A stretch of DNA of 64,000 nt from Siphonodentalium dalli (lineage: Eukaryota; Mollusca; Scaphopoda; Gadilida; Siphonodentaliidae), in contig CP136068.1 in assembly GCA_032622095.1 (NCBI GenBank), positions 119,771,509-119,835,508 on the forward strand. The letters run 5' to 3'. Made by a program: the position numbers and the translations under genes. Position 1 is the first letter of the stretch, and the number at the start of each line of letters is the position of its first letter. Shown here piece by piece: positions 59,935 through 64,000 of this stretch. Below the pieces are notes generated by a model, which made no database searches, was not told where the DNA came from, and was given only the letters and a program-made list of their open reading frames with translations.

Positions 59935-60290
59935 ATGCGAAATTATTGCGTTAAAATATTATCATTGGTTTATTACCACAAATGGAATTCATCTCATCTC
60001 ACTTTGCAGGGAGGATTTTGATACACTATAATATATATAGGAACAGCTTGCTAAAACATAACCAATGCCAACAATAATGCATGAATTTGCCACATTTTTT
60101 CGATATATGGTCGAATTACAGTAAGCAATATATCATCCCTCCCTTCCTATTGTACAGGGGCGGGTTATATATAGCGGAGGAGCCAAAATATGCATATTTT
60201 CACACCCCTCTTGATAAACCACAACAATAATCGAAAAGAAATAGCAGAGACGTCCAAAAATGTATTTCCCTCTATACATGCTGAATGACT
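59935..60290. other. Intergenic DNA, no gene recognised
   Basis: AT-rich, nothing recognised. Confidence 0.5.
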
Positions 60291-60299
60291 GACATTTGA

Positions 60300-60720
60300 A
60301 ATCAAAGATGGCTGCTGGTGGCCATGTTTGTTTTAAATGAATTCGGGGGGGGTGTAGGCTCCAATCTAGAGGTCACTTCGAAAATCCATATGAAGTTTGG
60401 TGATGATTGGATGAGAAATGTGACATGTAAGGTGTGCTAAAGGATTTGATCATACAAAGAGTAAACTCCAAGCCATTTTTTAAACAAAATTGGGACAAGA
60501 TGGTAGCCACCCACCGAGAGGTCACACCGAAGATCCATTAATGTTGGTGATGATCGGATGAGGGATAAGCCCTACAGGGTGTGTTAAAGGATTTAGTGAT
60601 GCAAAGAGTAAAATCCAAGCCAGCGGCCATATTTTTCATAAAAAATAATTCAAATTTGACAGCTCCCATCTAGAGGTGATCCTAGACCCATATACCGAAT
60701 ATCGTTGAAATCGTTAAGTT
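60300..60720. repeat. Imperfect tandem repeat, period about 150 bp
   Basis: 'ctagaggtcac', 'gaagatccat', 'ggtgatgatcggatga', 'aaaggattt' and 'caaagagtaaaatccaagcc' recur in order at about 60366, 60515 and 60670. Phrasing is again like mollusc dispersed repeats (recall). Confidence 0.7.
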
Positions 60721-61262
60721 TGTTTTAACACCTTTGTTTTATTTTATTATGGTTTTTAATAATTTGTATTTGAAGAGTTCAGTGAAGAGTTACATTTATT
60801 TGAAGAATCTATTATTGTGTTGTGTTTTCATTTATATCAGGTTGAATAAATGATTTTTAATAGAACTATTTAAGTCTGAGCCTTTCCATGTCAATGTGCA
60901 TTGGTAGATCCTTGATGAAAACATTTAGCAAGCTGACATTTGTATTACCCCTTGATGTCATCCCTCATTATTTACTGATGGTGAACTCAAACCCCTACCA
61001 AGAATAAAGTACATACGTATTACATAATAGAATAGAGGCATTCTTAAAACCTTTTGTCCCATTATTTTAAAGAAAAATGACTCTATGAAAAAATTTACAG
61101 GGCCAGGGAAAAATGCGTAAGCCGGGCTCCTGAACCCACCCCGCCTTGTGTTCGGAAAAAATGTGCATACCCCCCCCCCCCCCCCCCCCCCGGTATAAAG
61201 AGGTTTAAACATCCCCTGTAAAGAAAAAAAACTTACTGGACGACTGACCGGCATTGAGCAAT
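60721..61262. other. Intergenic DNA with poly-C tract
   Basis: C run of about 20 at 61170-61190. The surrounding minus-strand frame (60958-61317) owes its length to that tract and is not credible as a gene. Confidence 0.5.
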
Positions 61263-61650
61263 TTAAAGGTGCACAATCCGATTCGACGGTGCCCATATTA
61301 TATAACAATAACAACATTTATGAAATGCCGCTTCAATTATCAGAATCGATTAATTGTCAACAAAAATAATTCTAACCACTGTCAACTATAGTGTAAAATT
61401 GGCCAAAAAGTGTTATGTATCAAAATTTTATGCAACGCAATTTGATATCGAGAGTATATCGGTCGGTATTCTTCGAATATGTTCAGGCCGCCAAATATTC
61501 GAAGTGGTGAATAATAACATATTTCAAAACTCGAAATTTGATAACTCTGGGCTTTGATGGGTTGATTCCTCGACTCAAATCTAATATTTGTTACCCACGA
61601 AGCCAACGAAATAGTAATTTGGGGGCGATAAATCGGATTATGTATTTTAA
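61263..61650. mobile_element. TTAA-flanked MITE family 1, copy E
   Basis: Ends 'ttaaaggtgcacaatccgat' and inverted 'ttaaaatacataatccgat', TTAA both sides. Its right TTAA (61647-61650) is also the left border of the next element. Confidence 0.82.
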
Positions 61651-61823
61651 TGTGACATCTTATATATGCGAGTTCCCCATAGGGAGCCTCGCATATATAA
61701 GCGAATACATTGGTCTAACAATCTTTACCTTGACCATGTAGGCTAGAGCATTCTCTTATATATGTGATGCTCCCTATGGTAGACTGGCATATATAAGAGA
61801 ATGCACTGGTACAGGATCTTTAA
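61647..61823. mobile_element. Twin-hairpin element, copy 3
   Basis: Two hairpins (61658-61700 and 61752-61801) with arms 'cttatatatgcgag' and 'ctcttatatatg' and complements, spacer between, and TTAA at 61820-61823 after 'ggtacaggatctttaa'. The right end mirrors the left end of copy 1 ('ttaaagatccggtgcca'). Confidence 0.75.
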
Positions 61824-63270
61824 TCAATTTAACCGCAGCTCAGGCCATGAAAGGGTTAATTAACAGTTGCCGCGTCTAGACACACGCGGCGCGCCCGCAG
61901 ATGGCAATATAGACCCTTATCTGCCACCACCAGCTTACAACGTGTCAATTCCCACAAATATGTGGCACACAATAGCGAAAAGTCCGTCTATCTTGGATGC
62001 AGTTCGGCTATTTATATGGCTATTCTTGTGTCAATTCCGACTGTCATCAGGTCAGTATTTAACCAGAGTCTTAACAATTTCGCACCTCCATATACTGATA
62101 TATTCGAGCAATGTAAATCTTATCACTTCCAATGGCACCGGAACCAACCGAGGGTAAGGGGCACAAACTAAAAAAGGAAATTTTTTAGTCCGGGGATATT
62201 TAACTCTATAATACAATCATATACACAACATTTTGGGACTCAAACATTTTCTTTCCTATTCATAGTATATAATTCATAGAAAAAATAATGTTCTAGTGCC
62301 AGAAGCTCAGGGTCCGCGCTGGACCGAAATTTACTTATAAATATACTTTGCCAATAATTTGCCAAACGAAAATCTTTTTGCCAAATTCTATTAGAAGTTG
62401 CCAAATGTTATCCCTGATAGTATCATTTTCTGCAACCTTGATTGAGTTCTATGTTTTGACACTCGCGGATTGAACGACGTTTGTTATCGATAGGAACGCA
62501 GTTAGTTAATAATTATACTCACATCTCATATACATTGGCAGAGGGCAAGAGGGACAACATCTGTATATTTGTCTGCCTCTCCGTAGCTATCTCTCCCTCA
62601 AACAACGCAATATGTAAACATTCCAATTACGCCCTCCTACGGTGTATATTGATAAGCCTATTTCGCCTTGTCGTGTGAGGTGGTGGAGTAAATGTGATTA
62701 AAACGTACTCGGTATATTGCGTACTTGTTTTATTGTGGGGCTAACAAGTGGGAGAATACCATCAATGTCATCGCATAACAAGTGAGGGGGTATATGCATA
62801 AGGTCTACATTATTGTCGATTAGCTCCATTGATAAGGCTTCCCATTCGAATTGTCTATGTCGGGTAGTTAAAATAAGTGTTATTCGTGGTGTCATCAGCT
62901 TTTTTTTTATCAACGGCATTGGTTTGTCAATGCAATGGGCGTTGCATGTTAACCGATGAACCTTTCAAACAATTGTAACGTTTGCGCCCTTTGTGAGCAC
63001 ATTTCATACGTGACGCATGGTGTGTGAATATTTCATAATTATCATAACTTTAGTTTAGCACGTCCGATTTTTAAAATGTGTTCACATGCGTCATCACCAA
63101 TCACACACACCATACACACATACGAAAACAAAAGAATTCTAAAGCTCCAATATATTGTATATATGCCTAATAATATGATCTTGAGGGCGTTACCATTTCT
63201 GACTATGGTTTTCTTGTTATTCATTGCTTACGAATTTAGTCGGGATCCCGCATTCAATGTACGCCTCGTC
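61824..63270. other. Intergenic DNA, no gene recognised
   Basis: Frames at 61867-62171 and 62698-62919 are short and have no recognisable domain. Confidence 0.45.
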
Positions 63271-63274
63271 ACTA

Positions 63275-63478
63275 AGTCGTGGCCATATTGGATCCATCCA
63301 GCCCGCGTTCCGTTCCGTTTTTTAGTGCCACAGGTCAAAGTTTTGGAGTAGCATTCCATATGTGAAATTCATGGATATTCAAAAGCTCCGTATATAAGGA
63401 ATGCTACTCCAGAACTTTGACCTGCAATGCTAAAAAAAAAAGGAACGGGGTGGATGGATCCAATATGGCCGCGACTCA
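63275..63478. repeat. Large palindrome with about 80-bp arms
   Basis: Arms contain 'ggccatattggatccatcca', 'aggtcaaagttttggagtag' and 'cattcc' and are mirrored at 63397-63478 with an A-run insertion. The loop is about 35 bp. Confidence 0.85.
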
Positions 63479-63680
63479 ACGTATTTCTCCATTATGTTCA
63501 CAGTTGTTTCCGACGAAAGGCATGCCAATAATAGAGTTGCCTCGCTTGATTTGGCCACGACGTGCGCCAAATTAACAGCTGTTGGATGTACAGGCTACGT
63601 CCATACTCTGGCGGACGAAATAGTGTGCGGGACAGATGGCAGAATGTACAACAACTTGTGAGTAGATATTGTGGCCTATC

Positions 63681-64000
63681 GTAAATTTTCGAACCCCCAA
63701 CTCACATTTATAAAATATATGCCATATTATATACCATTTGAAAGAGGAACGTCAAAAATATGGTATTATCAACTTATCCGGTGTAATGAACTGTGAACAT
63801 GTTTTTGTTGAGTTACCGACGTGTTTTTTTGCTTAAGTTTCATCTGGATTGAAGTGCAAAGTGTATTATTTTCAATGGTTGGGGAATAACTCTAAATAGT
63901 CTATCTTAAATATAGAGTTATTCCCCTTCCATTGAAATACATTTTAGTTTGAATTATGTTGCGTTCAGGGAGCCATAACTTGGGAAATATTTCTATGATT
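63681..64000. mobile_element. TTAA-family AGGCCCAC element, copy 4 (inverted, single 47-bp unit, cut by edge)
   Basis: Next to its left end one unit of the 47-bp sequence is present in inverse orientation (63690-63735), then 'gagttaccgacgtgtttttt', the 'gggaataactct' hairpin and on to the window edge. This shows that the 47-bp unit is an original single-copy part of the element end. Confidence 0.8.

Noticed and set aside
60958-61317. Minus-strand 119-residue frame
   Set aside because: Its length depends on a poly-C tract giving a glycine run; no domain.
23520-61610. 'ggttcctcgactcgaatca' in TTAA MITEs as a tRNA B box (SINE)
   Set aside because: No A box at the right distance and no A-rich tail; TTAA-bounded inverted ends explain the repeat better.

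Overview
The window looks like a repeat-dense, AT-rich piece of an invertebrate nuclear genome, most likely a mollusc. The pointers to a mollusc are inference from memory of mollusc assemblies: dispersed units ending in GACG-rich tracts next to a 'tctcaggtgagcta' arm, tandem units of about 145 bp with 'accccatttgaacaaatctga' phrasing, and many hairpin MITEs. No rRNA, tRNA or CRISPR was found, and no gene is complete inside the window. Almost all recognisable coding sequence belongs to mobile elements or to decayed multi-copy families.

Positions 1-4100 hold a GC-rich DIRS-order (Ngaro-like) retrotransposon on the minus strand: Gag with a CCCH finger, reverse transcriptase/RNase H, and a tyrosine recombinase that overlaps the RT frame and runs off the left edge. 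From 4.1 to 9 kb there is AT-rich intergenic DNA with a hairpin MITE, a cluster of AGCGTTTAAACGCT palindromes and a small tandem duplication.

Two cut-and-paste-like elements stand out: 9193-12173 and 47199-50910. They share no obvious end sequence beyond a CACG terminus, yet both have 5-bp target duplications (ATTAT, ATGTA). Both carry, at each end, a terminal cluster and a second three-site cluster 400-500 bp inward, in mirror orientation. Both carry decayed exons of one protein family: a C2H2 finger, followed by a conserved 'G[ST]FP[ST][DN]' block. This is the best candidate for an undescribed system here. Right next to the first one, 12201-16018 is a long-TIR foldback-type element with an exact 8-bp duplication.

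From 16 to 24 kb lie palindromes, a twin-hairpin element, a PIF/Harbinger-like element (TAA duplication) and dispersed repeats. A RecQ-like helicase locus occupies 25760-29065, but the DExH-box part is missing and its P-loop Ser/Thr is Arg. From 29 to 47 kb is a graveyard: a hAT-like MITE, a 1-kb TIR element, mollusc-type tandem repeats, and a pseudogene (36705-38867, plus a shredded paralogue) with DUF6589-like features, broken by two MITE insertions and frameshifts. Two copies of a CxxC-type fragment also lie here.

The right part (52-64 kb) shows four copies of a TTAA-flanked element. In two copies one end segment has been amplified into about 26 tandem 47-bp units, and these two copies sit in a 2.7-kb segmental duplication. 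In a third copy the segment is present once. This looks like a satellite being born from a transposon end.
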